A DNA stretch of 35,555 bases from Verrucomicrobiales bacterium (GCA_024638765.1 JAHEJT010000030.1:1-35555); one strand, 5' to 3'; positions 23,896 to 32,879 are shown, numbered from the stretch's first letter. The notes: generated from the letters alone by a model not told the origin. Translations and numbers: made by a program.

Positions 23896-24336
23896 TTAAG
23901 CGATCTCCTGTTTGTGGAAGATCGTCCAGTCGTCGATGTTGTTGAGGTTGACCGCGTCCTTGATCGATCCGTCGTCGGCCCTGCCGGCGGCATCCAGAAT
24001 TTCTTTGCGCGTGTCGTCGTCGTGAATGTACCCGCGCACCGCATCGTTATGCTTGCTGACTGCGCCCTGATCCAGGGAACCGCCCTTCTGATCGAGCACC
24101 CATTTTTCGCACTCGATGTAACTCGGCTTGTTGTCCTTGATGTAATTAAGAAAGACCTCCCGATCGATCCCCAGTGCGTCCAGCGTCATCTGATCGTATC
24201 CGGCGCCGGCCGCGGGATAATCGCCGTGAAGTTTGCCGACCGCGTCCAGGGACGCCTTTTGCCAGAGCCGCGGCAGGTGCAGCACGCCCAGCGGGCCCGC
24301 GGTGCCGGAACTGATGGTGGGAACAATTTTACTCAT
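23896..24336 (-). CDS. DUF5069-like domain protein
   Basis: This encodes a 146-residue soluble protein with no signal or membrane segment. The pattern GVLHLPRLWQKASLDAVGKL, then PAAGAGYDQMTLDALGIDREVFLNYI and a Trp-containing middle fits the DUF5069 family, which is common in Verrucomicrobiota and Planctomycetota and has no established role; the assignment is from memory of the pattern. A very strong SD (AGGAGGAAA, about 7 nt before ATG 24336) and a strong terminator suggest high expression as a single gene. It is divergent from the first amt gene with a shared 258-bp promoter region. Confidence 0.7.
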   Translation of the reverse strand: MSKIVPTISSGTAGPLGVLHLPRLWQKASLDAVGKLHGDYPAAGAGYDQMTLDALGIDREVFLNYIKDNKPSYIECEKWVLDQKGGSLDQGAVSKHNDAVRGYIHDDDTRKEILDAAGRADDGSIKDAVNLNNIDDWTIFHKQEIA

Positions 24337-24353
24337 GATCTATTTCCTCCTCT

Positions 24354-24369
24354 TGGGGTTCTTGTTGCT
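24354..24369 (+). promoter_or_regulatory. candidate sigma-54 promoter of amt copy 1
   Basis: TGGGGTTCTTGTTGCT has GG and GC separated by 10 nt and a consensus TTGCT -12 element. The -24 element is TGGGG rather than TGGCA. It lies 226 bp upstream of the amt ATG, so the leader would be long. It is weaker than the two sites at 25931 and 29302. Confidence 0.45.
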
Positions 24370-24594
24370 TGGTTAGTGGGGATTGAGCTTATACCGACCC
24401 CGGCAAATCATTCCAAGGCTTTTTTCTTATCCCCTGCGCCTTCGCCCGGCGCCGCGGAAATCGCTCTACCCAGCCCGAAATCGACCCTGCGGGCGCGCGC
24501 CGTTGGGCCCGACTCGGCCCTCGCGCATTCTGCTTGTCTTCTCTCCGCCGCCTCCTAACATCTTCAAAAGCTCAAAATTCAACCCACACCACAC

Positions 24595-25878
24595 ATGAAA
24601 AAACCCCTTTTCGTGAGCGTGTGCACCGGGTTCCTTTTGTGGATCTCAGTCGCCGCCGCTTCCGCCGCCGAAGAAACCGCCGCCATCGATACCGGGGATA
24701 CCGCCTGGATCATCGCCGCAACCGCGCTGGTCCTCTTCATGACGATCCCCGGCCTCTCGCTCTTTTACGCGGGTCTCGTGCGCGACCGCAATGTGCTCTC
24801 GGTCCTGATGCACTGCTTCGTCCTCACCTGCGTCATGAGCGTCCTTTGGCTCGTCATCGGATACAGCCTCGCTTTCTCGGGGGGCAATGCGTGGGTCGGT
24901 GACCTCAATCAACTCTTCCTCAAGGGAGTCGGCCCCGACGCCGCCTCCGGATCCATCCCGGATATCCTCTTTATCGCCTTCCAGATGACTTTCTTTATCA
25001 TCACCCCCGCCCTCATCGTCGGCACCTGGGTCGAACGCATGAAGTTCTCTTCCATGCTCCTCTTCTGCATCCTCTGGGCCCTTCTCGTCTATGCACCCAT
25101 TTGTCACATGGTCTGGGCCGAGAACGGCTGGCTCCTCAAGAGAGGTCTCGTCGACCTCGCGGGCGGCACCGTCGTCCACATCACTGCCGGCTTCGCCGCC
25201 CTCGTCGCCTGCATCGTCCTCGGCAAGCGCAAGTTGCCCGCCCCGCCGCACAATCTGCCCATGACCGTCACCGGCACGGCCATGCTTTGGGTCGGCTGGT
25301 TCGGATTCAACGGCGGCAGCGGACTCGTCGCCGACGGCGCCGCCGCCATGTCGATTTTCGTCACCCATATCTCCGCCGCCACCGCCGCCCTCACCTGGAT
25401 GGCCATCGAGTGGGCCGGCGCCCGCAAACCCAGCGCCCTCGGCATCGCCACCGGCTCCATCGCCGGCCTCGCCGCGATCACCCCCGCCTCCGGTGTCGCC
25501 GGACCCGCCGGCGCCCTCATCATCGGTTTCCTCTCCGGTGCCATCTGCTGGTTCTTCTCCGTGAAAATCAAGGGCAAGTTCGGGTACGACGACTCCCTCG
25601 ACGTCTTCGGCGTCCACGGGATCGGCGGCCTCCTCGGCACCTTCCTCGCCGCTATCGTCGGCACCGCCGCCTTTGGCGGTCTCGGCGACTTCGAAATGGG
25701 CACACAGATCGGCATCCAGCTGACCGGCATCGGTTTTACGGTCGTCTATACCGTCATCGTGACCTTCGTCATCTTGAAACTCGTCGGGCTGCTCACCGGC
25801 GGACTCCGCGTCTCCGAATCCGATGAAGAGCAGGGCCTCGACTTCACCTCTCACGGCGAAACCGGCTACAACGCCTGA
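24595..25878 (+). CDS. amt: ammonium transporter (Amt family), copy 1
   Basis: This encodes 427 residues, the normal Amt length, with a cleavable signal peptide (about 1-25) and eleven predicted membrane helices. Amt trimers recruit ammonium and conduct it across the inner membrane. The pore residues are present: Asp187 and His195 in DLAGGTVVHITAG, and His341 in DVFGVHGIGGLLG. The Phe-rich gate FQMTFFIITPAL is also there. The C-terminus GLRVSESDEEQGLDFTSHGETGYNA, here noted only by its DEEQGLD core, is the cytoplasmic tail that interacts with PII proteins. There is no SD before ATG 24595. A candidate sigma-54 promoter is upstream. Confidence 0.97.
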   Translation: MKKPLFVSVCTGFLLWISVAAASAAEETAAIDTGDTAWIIAATALVLFMTIPGLSLFYAGLVRDRNVLSVLMHCFVLTCVMSVLWLVIGYSLAFSGGNAWVGDLNQLFLKGVGPDAASGSIPDILFIAFQMTFFIITPALIVGTWVERMKFSSMLLFCILWALLVYAPICHMVWAENGWLLKRGLVDLAGGTVVHITAGFAALVACIVLGKRKLPAPPHNLPMTVTGTAMLWVGWFGFNGGSGLVADGAAAMSIFVTHISAATAALTWMAIEWAGARKPSALGIATGSIAGLAAITPASGVAGPAGALIIGFLSGAICWFFSVKIKGKFGYDDSLDVFGVHGIGGLLGTFLAAIVGTAAFGGLGDFEMGTQIGIQLTGIGFTVVYTVIVTFVILKLVGLLTGGLRVSESDEEQGLDFTSHGETGYNA

Positions 25879-25923
25879 GTTTCCGGGAAAAACGAGGATC
25901 GCACGCCCTTGAGGCAAAAGGCC

Positions 25924-25949
25924 GGGAGCATGGCACGCTTCATGCTCCC
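25924..25949 (+). promoter_or_regulatory. 9-bp hairpin overlapping the second sigma-54 promoter
   Basis: GGGAGCATG (25924-25932) and CATGCTCCC (25941-25949) are perfect inverted repeats with an 8-nt loop. The hairpin ends the amt copy 1 transcript region but lacks a T-run. It coincides with the -24/-12 promoter. A second hairpin, GGGGATTC-ATG-GAATCCCC, follows at 25960-25978. Confidence 0.65.
25931..25946 (+). promoter_or_regulatory. sigma-54 promoter of amt copy 2
   Basis: TGGCACGCTTCATGCT matches the -24 consensus TGGCACG exactly and the -12 consensus TTGCW with one mismatch (ATGCT), with GG and GC separated by 10 nt. It lies 144 bp before the ATG of the second amt gene. Confidence 0.8.
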
Positions 25950-26089
25950 CTAGGGCCATGGGGATTCATGGAATCCCCTCAAAAAACGCCCAGTCAAAGT
26001 CCCCGCCCCTCGCGGTGGGGATTCCGGCACGCCGTTGGCGCTGTCACCCGCTGGACAACAACACCAACTACTAAAAAACCCATTCGCTT

Positions 26090-27364
26090 ATGAGACCATC
26101 GTTGCTCAAAAAACTCCTCGTCGCCCTCGCGGCGCTTCCACTCCTGACATCGACGGCTTTCGCCGCCGATGAACTGGATACCGGTGACACCGCCTGGATG
26201 ATGACGTCCACCGTCCTCGTCCTCCTCATGACGCTGCCCGGCCTCGCCCTCTTTTACGGGGGACTCGTCCGCGCCAAGAATGTCCTCAGCATTCTCATGC
26301 AGTGCTTCATCATCGCCGCTGTCATGTCGATCCTCTGGGTAGTCTGCGGATACTCCTTCGCCGCGGGCGACAGCTGCCCCTTCTTTGGCGACACCTCCAT
26401 GCTCATGCTGAAACACATGGGCGAGGACACCCTCAGCGGCACCATCCCGGAGAGCGTTTGGATTACCTTCCAGATGACTTTCATCATCATCACGCCCGCC
26501 CTCATGGTCGGCGCCTTCGCCGAGCGGATGAAATTCACTGCGGTCCTCATCTTCACCACCATCTGGTCGGTGCTCTCCTATATCCCCGTCTGGCACATGG
26601 CCTGGGGCGGCGGCCTCTTCTCCGGGTGGGGCGTCCTCGACTTCGCGGGCGGCACCGTGGTCCACATCAACGCAGGCATCGCGGGCCTCGTCGCCTGCAT
26701 CATGCTCGGTAAACGCAAAGGATTCGGCACCCAGCCCCTCATGCCCCACAGCGTCCCCTTCACCGTCATCGGCGCGTCCCTCCTCTGGGTCGGCTGGTTC
26801 GGCTTCAACGCCGGCAGCGCCGCGGCCTCCAACGCCAGCGCCGGCTTCGCCATGATCACCACCCAAATCGCGACCGCCGCCGCCGTCCTCGCCTGGATGC
26901 TCGTGGAATGGATGAAAACCGGTAAACCCACCGCCGTCGGCGCCGCCACCGGGGCCGTCGCCGGCCTCGTCGCCATCACCCCGGCCTCCGGCTCCACCAC
27001 CGTCACCGGGGCCCTCGTCATCGGGATCGCTTCCGGCGTCATCTGTTACATTTTCGCCACCGGAGTCAAACGTGCCCTCGGATATGACGACAGCCTGGAT
27101 GTCTTCGGGGTCCACGGCATCGGCGGTATCGTCGGCGCCATCCTCACGGGCGTCTTCCTCCGGGAGGGAGCCTCGGAACTCTCCGTCGGCGCCCAGACCT
27201 TCCAGCAGATCAAGAGTGTCGTCGTCACTATCGTCTGGTCCGGCGTCGCGGCGACCATCGCCCTCTTCGTCGCCAAGGTCACCGTCGGCCTCCGCGTCGA
27301 TGAATCGGACGAAGAACAAGGCCTCGATACCACCACCCACGGGGAAGCGGGATACACAGCCTGA
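26090..27364 (+). CDS. amt: ammonium transporter (Amt family), copy 2
   Basis: This encodes 424 residues and is a paralogue of the preceding transporter, with the same layout: signal peptide (about 1-25), eleven helices, Asp184 and His192 in DFAGGTVVHINAG, and His342 in DVFGVHGIGGIVG. The C-terminal tail has the matching RVDESDEEQGLDTTTHGEAGY pattern. Loops differ from copy 1, for example a GDSCPFFGDT segment, which suggests different affinity or partners. ATG 26090 has no SD. A strong sigma-54 promoter precedes it and a terminator follows, so it can be transcribed on its own. Confidence 0.97.
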   Translation: MRPSLLKKLLVALAALPLLTSTAFAADELDTGDTAWMMTSTVLVLLMTLPGLALFYGGLVRAKNVLSILMQCFIIAAVMSILWVVCGYSFAAGDSCPFFGDTSMLMLKHMGEDTLSGTIPESVWITFQMTFIIITPALMVGAFAERMKFTAVLIFTTIWSVLSYIPVWHMAWGGGLFSGWGVLDFAGGTVVHINAGIAGLVACIMLGKRKGFGTQPLMPHSVPFTVIGASLLWVGWFGFNAGSAAASNASAGFAMITTQIATAAAVLAWMLVEWMKTGKPTAVGAATGAVAGLVAITPASGSTTVTGALVIGIASGVICYIFATGVKRALGYDDSLDVFGVHGIGGIVGAILTGVFLREGASELSVGAQTFQQIKSVVVTIVWSGVAATIALFVAKVTVGLRVDESDEEQGLDTTTHGEAGYTA

Positions 27365-27407
27365 GGCGCCCTTCGCTGGAGTCTTAGAACCAGAACCCGA
27401 ATCACGA

Positions 27408-27446
27408 GCCCGGTCGCGGCCCCGCCGCGGCCGGGCTCTCTTTTTT
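27408..27446 (+). terminator. Rho-independent terminator of amt copy 2
   Basis: A GC-rich stem (GCCCGGTCGCGG with CCGCGGCCGGGC, one bulged T) is followed by CTCTTTTTT. It lies about 45 bp after the amt stop codon. Confidence 0.85.
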
Positions 27447-27478
27447 CTGCGACCATGTCACCCCGCGTCCCGATTAAG

Positions 27479-27560
27479 GTTTTAACTTTTAACCTTTAAC
27501 CTTTAACGTTTAACCTGGCGCGCAGCGCCGCTTCCCATCTTCCATCTTCCAACTTCTATT
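27479..27560. repeat. TTTAACC short-period repeat and CTTCCATC repeat
   Basis: Five imperfect copies of a 7-8 bp TTTAACC/TTTAACTT unit run from 27479 to 27515. A CATCTTCCATCTTCCAAC block follows at 27537-27554. Together they fill most of the spacer between the amt terminator and the OsmC gene. Confidence 0.8.
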
Positions 27561-27568
27561 CTGCGCTC

Positions 27569-28024
27569 ATGTCCGAACACCGCACCTTCCTCCAGTGGAA
27601 TCGCACCACCGCCGATTTCGAATACCAAAGCTATTCCCGGGATCACACCTGGCGGTTCCAGAATGGTCTCGAAGTGACCGCGTCCGCCGCGCCCGACTTC
27701 AAGGGCAACCCGGAATGCGTGGATCCGGAACAGGCTTACGTCGCCTCCCTCGCCAGCTGCCACATGCTCACTTTCCTGGCGGTAGCCTGCCAGAAACGTT
27801 ACGTCGTCGATAGCTACTCTGACGCTGCCGTGGGCTACCTCGAAAAAGGCGCCGACGGCAAACCGGTCATCACCAGGGTCGTGCTCAAACCCAAGGTGGA
27901 ATTCTCCGGAGACAAGCTTCCCTCCGACCAGGAACTCGAGCAACTCCACCACGTCGCCCACCAGGAGTGCTTCATCGCCAACTCCGTCAAGACCTCCATC
28001 ACCGTCGAACCTGCAGCCGAGTAG
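27569..28024 (+). CDS. OsmC/Ohr-family peroxidase
   Basis: This encodes 151 residues. OsmC and Ohr proteins are cytoplasmic thiol peroxidases that reduce organic hydroperoxides. The two redox cysteines are present: Cys64 in ASLASCHMLTFL and Cys134 in AHQECFIANSVKT. The end (VKTSITVEPAAE) and overall length fit the family. The sequence around DPEQAYVASLASCHMLTFLAVA is typical of the OsmC-like group rather than classical Ohr. ATG 27569 follows CTATTCTGCGCTC with no SD. It stands between nitrogen genes, but nothing links it to nitrogen control. Confidence 0.93.
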   Translation: MSEHRTFLQWNRTTADFEYQSYSRDHTWRFQNGLEVTASAAPDFKGNPECVDPEQAYVASLASCHMLTFLAVACQKRYVVDSYSDAAVGYLEKGADGKPVITRVVLKPKVEFSGDKLPSDQELEQLHHVAHQECFIANSVKTSITVEPAAE

Positions 28025-28089
28025 ATCCGGGGCGCCACGCTCCTCTGGACGGGGGCACCATCCGTCCCCCCTGCCCGATCGATCCAGGG

Positions 28090-29043
28090 TTACTCGGAGT
28101 AGGAAATCAGCGTGGTCAAAGTCTTCTGCTTCATCGGCACTTGCATCGCCGTCTCCGCGACCAGCGGGTTGGGAAGCGCAAAGACCATTTCCATATCCAC
28201 TTGGGTGGAACGAGCCACCCCGTACTCCTTATCAAAAACCACCGTGCCGGAAATCTTTGTGTCCTTGAATCCCGCGTCAAAGGACTTTTTCCCGGTCGTG
28301 TCGTCCCGGGTCCCCAAGGTGGTATCCCCCGCCATGGTCCCGTTCACATCGATAAAAGCGCACGGCTGCCCGTCCATGGAACCGTCCTTGCGGTAAAAAT
28401 ACTTCATGCGGAATTCGAGATCTCCCATCCGGGGAAGGGGCACCTTGATCACCTGCTCCCAGGAATCCCCCTCCTTTACCGGCTGATCGGTAAATCCCCC
28501 CGTCAGCTGCGACTGCACCATCTGCTTGAGCTGTTCTTCCCCCAGTTCAATGCCCATCTGTGGCCGGGATCCGGCTCCACTGCCCAGGACCTCCGGGTTT
28601 TCAAGACGCACAAATTCGTCGTTCTCATCGTAAACCATCGTCACTGTCTGATTGACGATTCCTTTGAGCGGACCCGCCAGGAATGAATCCTTGCTCGCGG
28701 GATCGGAAGAATCGTATCGCATCGTCATTCCCTGCATTTCCATGTCCAGCATCAGGGAATCAATGCGCACCTTCACGAGCTTGTGCTCGCCGTCCTCATG
28801 CGGCTCCACCCGCGTGGTGATGATCTGCTCGGAATGTACCTTCTGCTCGGATGAAGAGCCCCCCACCGGCAACTGCATCGTCATGTCATTCTGATTCTTG
28901 ATGACGAATTCGCTGCCCACCTTGAACTTGGACTTGAAAACGGTGCCCTCCTCGGCGCGGGCGCCGGCCGGACACAAGAGCACCGGCAACAAAACTGCCG
29001 AAAATAGAATAACGAGCGGAGTGAGTCGTGGTGGAGCATTCAT
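28090..29043 (-). CDS. secreted protein of unknown function (DUF6263-like)
   Basis: This encodes 317 residues from ATG 29043, which begins a clear signal peptide (about 1-30, ending near AGARA). The frame is open to 29130, but the extension precedes the signal peptide and is not needed. The mature part has Met-rich segments (NDMTMQLPV, LMLDMEMQGMTMRYDSSDP) and repeated beta strands such as GDSWEQVIKVPLP and KISGTVVFDKEYGVARSTQVDMEM. This pattern is like DUF6263 proteins, but the label is from memory. It is probably periplasmic or outer-membrane associated. It is divergent from glnB. Confidence 0.7.
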   Translation of the reverse strand: MNAPPRLTPLVILFSAVLLPVLLCPAGARAEEGTVFKSKFKVGSEFVIKNQNDMTMQLPVGGSSSEQKVHSEQIITTRVEPHEDGEHKLVKVRIDSLMLDMEMQGMTMRYDSSDPASKDSFLAGPLKGIVNQTVTMVYDENDEFVRLENPEVLGSGAGSRPQMGIELGEEQLKQMVQSQLTGGFTDQPVKEGDSWEQVIKVPLPRMGDLEFRMKYFYRKDGSMDGQPCAFIDVNGTMAGDTTLGTRDDTTGKKSFDAGFKDTKISGTVVFDKEYGVARSTQVDMEMVFALPNPLVAETAMQVPMKQKTLTTLISYSE

Positions 29044-29798
<755 letters not shown>

Positions 29799-30339
29799 GA
29801 CCCCGTCCGCCAAACCTGAAACTGAACTTTTGCGGGCCGCGCCTCTCCCAGGCGCGGCCCGCTGTGGTTTAAGACCCGTGCCTCGCCGGTCACGGCGCCC
29901 TCCCACCTCAGCGGACCGAGCCCCCCGGCCCTTGCCTTCCCCGGGCATGGGGTCGCTTCCCCGGCACTCACCAGAGGGAGGCAAGGCCATCGCTTCCCCT
30001 TCATTTGCATCATCCGGCCACCCCGCTCGTCATCTCTGGACCAAGGATTCCTTCGGTATCTCCCCCACTCTTCTCCCCTGCCCACCTGCTCCCTCGCCAA
30101 TTCCTCCCGCCGAGTAGACCTTGAAAATTCAGCTGTCTTATTATTTAGGACTCTTTAGATAAACTCTGATTTTTTTTGATTGATCTAAAAGTATCGAATA
30201 CAGCAGAATTCATATCTTCGATAGAAAATCGAATTGGATGCAGGTCTCCCAACAGGGGGACCCGCACCCAACCCAGGACCGAGTGTCTGGAACCACTCGG
30301 CCCGGGGATCCCAAACACAGACAAATTATCCGAGGAAAC
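29799..30339. other. 541-bp spacer with no gene; AT-rich promoter region at its end
   Basis: After the hairpin at 29832-29862, the stretch 29863-30120 has only Pro/Arg-rich open frames on both strands. From about 30121 to 30235 the sequence is strikingly AT-rich (TTATTATTTAGG, GATTTTTTTTGATTGATC), unlike its surroundings. It probably holds the promoter of the VPESG-CTERM gene, but no single -35/-10 pair stands out. Confidence 0.5.
29832..29862 (+). terminator. hairpin after glnB
   Basis: GCGGGCCGCGCC and GGCGCGGCCCGC form a perfect 12-bp stem with a 7-nt loop. It is followed only by TGTGGTTT, so the T-run is weak, but its position 34 bp after the stop supports a terminator. Confidence 0.7.
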
Positions 30340-31104
30340 ATGAAACTCCCATCCAGCACCGCTTTCTGCGCGGCGGCTCTACTTGCGCTTTCCACAACGC
30401 TCGCACCCGCCGTCCCCTTCGCGATTATCGGCATCGACCGGGGACCACTTCAGAACGGAAGTCCCTTGCCGAATTCTACCGAAGCGCAGGGCATCTTCCT
30501 CGATATGCTCATCGATGTCGGCGTCGAGGATTTCGAATCCTTCACCCCCGGAACCGGCGGCCCCACCCCGTTGGACTTCGGGGTCGCGGGCACCGGCACG
30601 CTTTCCGGATCCGGCATCGTGGCGGCGGAACCCACGGTCTCACCCGCAGGACTCTTCCCGGTCTCCGGCGATCAATTTTGGGAAAGTGTGGTCTCCCCCG
30701 CTTTCACCATCACTTTCGACCAGCCCGTCGTCGCTTTCGGATTCTTCGCGACCGACGCCAATGACCTCGGTGGTGGACTCACCCTCACCTTTGTGAATGG
30801 AGGTCCCACCTTCGTGCCCCTTCCTCTCCCCCTACTCGAAGACGCCTCCGCCATCTTCGTGGGATACATCAACCCCGAAGAGCTTTTCAATGCGGTCGCA
30901 TTCGGGGCCGTAGATGACCAGGCGGATGATTTAGTCGGGTTCGATGATTTCACCGTGGGCAGCGTGACAGAGCCGAGCGGGAACGGGAACGGAAACGGGA
31001 ACGGAAACGGGAACGGGGTTCCCGAGTCCGGCGGTTCCCTCGTGCTCTTTTCCAGCGCCCTGATCGCGCTCTTTGTCGCCCGCGCGCGACGCCGTAAAGA
31101 CTGA
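30340..31104 (+). CDS. secreted protein with VPESG (VPDSG-CTERM type) sorting tail
   Basis: This encodes 254 residues. A signal peptide (about 1-25, MKLPSSTAFCAAALLALST onward) precedes an all-beta domain with DVGVEDFESFTPGTG, ITFDQPVVAFGFFATDA and VGFDDFTVGS. This resembles domains common in PEP-CTERM proteins. A (Gly-Asn) tract encoded by GGNAAC hexamers follows at about 214-226. The C-terminus is a sorting signal: VPESGG at 227, a hydrophobic helix and the basic ARARRRKD. VPDSG-CTERM signals are known from Verrucomicrobiota and are thought to be processed by an exosortase. A good SD (GAGGAAAC) fixes ATG 30340. Confidence 0.85.
   Translation: MKLPSSTAFCAAALLALSTTLAPAVPFAIIGIDRGPLQNGSPLPNSTEAQGIFLDMLIDVGVEDFESFTPGTGGPTPLDFGVAGTGTLSGSGIVAAEPTVSPAGLFPVSGDQFWESVVSPAFTITFDQPVVAFGFFATDANDLGGGLTLTFVNGGPTFVPLPLPLLEDASAIFVGYINPEELFNAVAFGAVDDQADDLVGFDDFTVGSVTEPSGNGNGNGNGNGNGVPESGGSLVLFSSALIALFVARARRRKD
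30979..31016. repeat. coding hexamer microsatellite (GGNAAC)n
   Basis: About six in-frame GGGAAC/GGAAAC units encode a Gly-Asn linker in front of the VPESG tail. Alternating third-position G/A gives a near 12-bp period. Copy-number change would alter linker length without frameshift. Confidence 0.85.
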
Positions 31105-31160
31105 CTCGCGACCCCACGCGATCACGGAATCCCGTTTTCCCTTTAGCGATGGACGAAAAC

Positions 31161-31187
31161 CCCGGCCAACCGGCCGGGCTTTTTGTT
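31161..31187 (+). terminator. Rho-independent terminator of the VPESG-CTERM gene
   Basis: CCCGGCC-AACC-GGCCGGG is a perfect 7-bp stem followed by CTTTTTGTTT. It lies about 57 bp after the stop codon and 76 bp before the PrsW-like gene. Confidence 0.9.
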
Positions 31188-31262
31188 TGAGGCGGTCTCA
31201 GCCTGGGTGATTGACGCATTCCCCGCCCCACGCCACTCTTCCTCTCGTCGTGAGGGGAATTT

Positions 31263-32879
31263 TTGGATAGCTTCATGGGTCTTTCGCGTCAGAGAATTCA
31301 CTACCTGTCGCGGAACCGCCGGTTCCTCACGCGCCTCGCCCTGCTCATCCTGACGCTCTCTTTCCTCTGCGCCCTCTCCCTTTCGACCTGGCGCCGGCTT
31401 CAACTGCTCTCGGCGTCCGAGGCCCCCGCAGAAACGCTCGCCGCCACTCTCGAGGAAGCCTTAACCTCGGAGACCGCCACTCCCGATCTTGTCGCCTGGC
31501 ATTTGCGTCACCTTCATGCGGTGCTCTTCGAAGCAATCCGAAAGTCTCCGGAATCCAGCGCCGAAGAACTCCTCGCGGACTTCAATATCACCCTGCTCGA
31601 AGATCTTCTCGTCGAATCGCCCCTGGATGTTTCCCAACGCCAGCTCTTTGTCGCTTACGTGCACGCCCTTTTCGCAACCGGTGTCGAACGGCGCGATGGC
31701 CGCGAATACCTCGCCAATCACGCCCGCATGCGCCCGCCCCTGCGCTTTGCCAATGAATTCCTCGCCGATCTTCTCGCCAAAGACGGCCAAGAGGAAACGG
31801 CTCTGCGCCATTACCAGGTGGAATCGGAATTCCCGGAAGCCGATTATGCCCGCCGGCGCGCCGTGTCCCTCGCCCTCAAACTCGAAGATAAAGTTTTCCT
31901 CGCCGAAACCCTGGCACAGCCGGAGTGGCGCGATGCCGCTACCCCGCGCCAGAAAATCGACATCGCCGTCACCCTCAAAGACTGGCAGCGCTTGTTCGGC
32001 GCGGTCTTGGCATACGATTACCAATCGAAGGATCTTCCCCAGCGCCTCCTCACCATCTTCGCCGCTTCGATCTGGTTCGTCATTGTCATCCAGTTCGGCC
32101 ATTATTCCCGGACCCGGCTCTTCCTTTACCTCGCCGCCATCCTCACCGGCGTCGCCAGCGGCACGCTCACGCTTTACGTCCTCATCCTTCAGGAAAACGT
32201 CGGCGGGATGAATACCGGCGCGGACTGGGTCGAACAGGCGCTCTATTTTGTCGTCGGCGTCGCCCTGCGCGAAGAACTCATCAAGCTCGCCTGCTTCTTT
32301 CCTCTCCTGCCCTTTCTGCTGATTCGCCGCAACGCCTTGGAGGCGCTGCTCTGCGCCGCCTGTGTCGGACTCGGCTTCGCGCTCCAGGAGAACGTCAACT
32401 ATTACCAGTCCGGCGAGGGCTCCGCCGTCGCCCTCAGCCGTTTTCTCACCGCCAACTTCTTCCACCTCGCCGCCACCGGGCTCCTCGGTCTCGCCCTCTT
32501 TGAAATGATTCTTCACCCCAAGAGATCCTGGGAGGAATTCCTTGCCACCTTCATCGGCGTCGTCCTCCTTCATGGCGCCTACAATTCCCTCCTCTCCATC
32601 GAGGAACTGTCCGATTACAGCATCCTCTATATCTTCGCGTTTGTACTCCTGGCCCAACGATTCTTCCACAAAGCCGGCGCACTCCAGGACGCCCGCGCCC
32701 ACGCCGTCTCCCCCCTCGCCGTCTTCGTCCTCGGTTGCACCCTCCTCGTCGGCGTGGTCCTCAATTACGCCTCCTGGCAACAACCCGATTTTTACGACGC
32801 CCTCCTCCTCATCGGCTTCGCCCTCGCCGGCGTCTTCCCCATCGCCTTTATCTTCATCAACCAATTCAAATCGGACTGA
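31263..32879 (+). CDS. PrsW-like intramembrane glutamic protease with large N-terminal extension
   Basis: This encodes 538 residues. PrsW-type proteases cut membrane proteins within the bilayer. The signature residues are seen: Glu337-Glu338 in LREELIKLA, Glu376-Asn377 in GFALQENVNYY, His401 in FFHLAATGLLG and His437 in LLHGAYNSLL. An N-terminal helix (about 24-45) is followed by a 210-residue, TPR-like helical region, which typical PrsW proteins lack, then eight or so membrane helices from about 258. TTG 31263 is the best start because a GAGGGGA SD is about 4 nt away; ATG 31275 is the alternative. The substrate is unknown. The gene upstream encodes a secreted protein with a VPESG tail. Confidence 0.88.
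   Translation: MDSFMGLSRQRIHYLSRNRRFLTRLALLILTLSFLCALSLSTWRRLQLLSASEAPAETLAATLEEALTSETATPDLVAWHLRHLHAVLFEAIRKSPESSAEELLADFNITLLEDLLVESPLDVSQRQLFVAYVHALFATGVERRDGREYLANHARMRPPLRFANEFLADLLAKDGQEETALRHYQVESEFPEADYARRRAVSLALKLEDKVFLAETLAQPEWRDAATPRQKIDIAVTLKDWQRLFGAVLAYDYQSKDLPQRLLTIFAASIWFVIVIQFGHYSRTRLFLYLAAILTGVASGTLTLYVLILQENVGGMNTGADWVEQALYFVVGVALREELIKLACFFPLLPFLLIRRNALEALLCAACVGLGFALQENVNYYQSGEGSAVALSRFLTANFFHLAATGLLGLALFEMILHPKRSWEEFLATFIGVVLLHGAYNSLLSIEELSDYSILYIFAFVLLAQRFFHKAGALQDARAHAVSPLAVFVLGCTLLVGVVLNYASWQQPDFYDALLLIGFALAGVFPIAFIFINQFKSD

Noticed and set aside
24646..27340. Long antisense open frames of 437 and 448 residues opposite the two amt genes
   Set aside because: They are Gly/Asp/Glu-rich shadows created by GC-biased third positions of the transporter genes, with no domain pattern, and mirror both amt copies in the same way.
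29830..30117. 95-residue plus-strand frame downstream of glnB
   Set aside because: It starts inside the glnB hairpin, is Pro/Arg-rich and has no recognisable pattern.
31461..32864. 467-residue antisense open frame opposite the PrsW-like gene
   Set aside because: Low-complexity Glu/Gly/Asp composition and full overlap with a gene that has conserved catalytic motifs.
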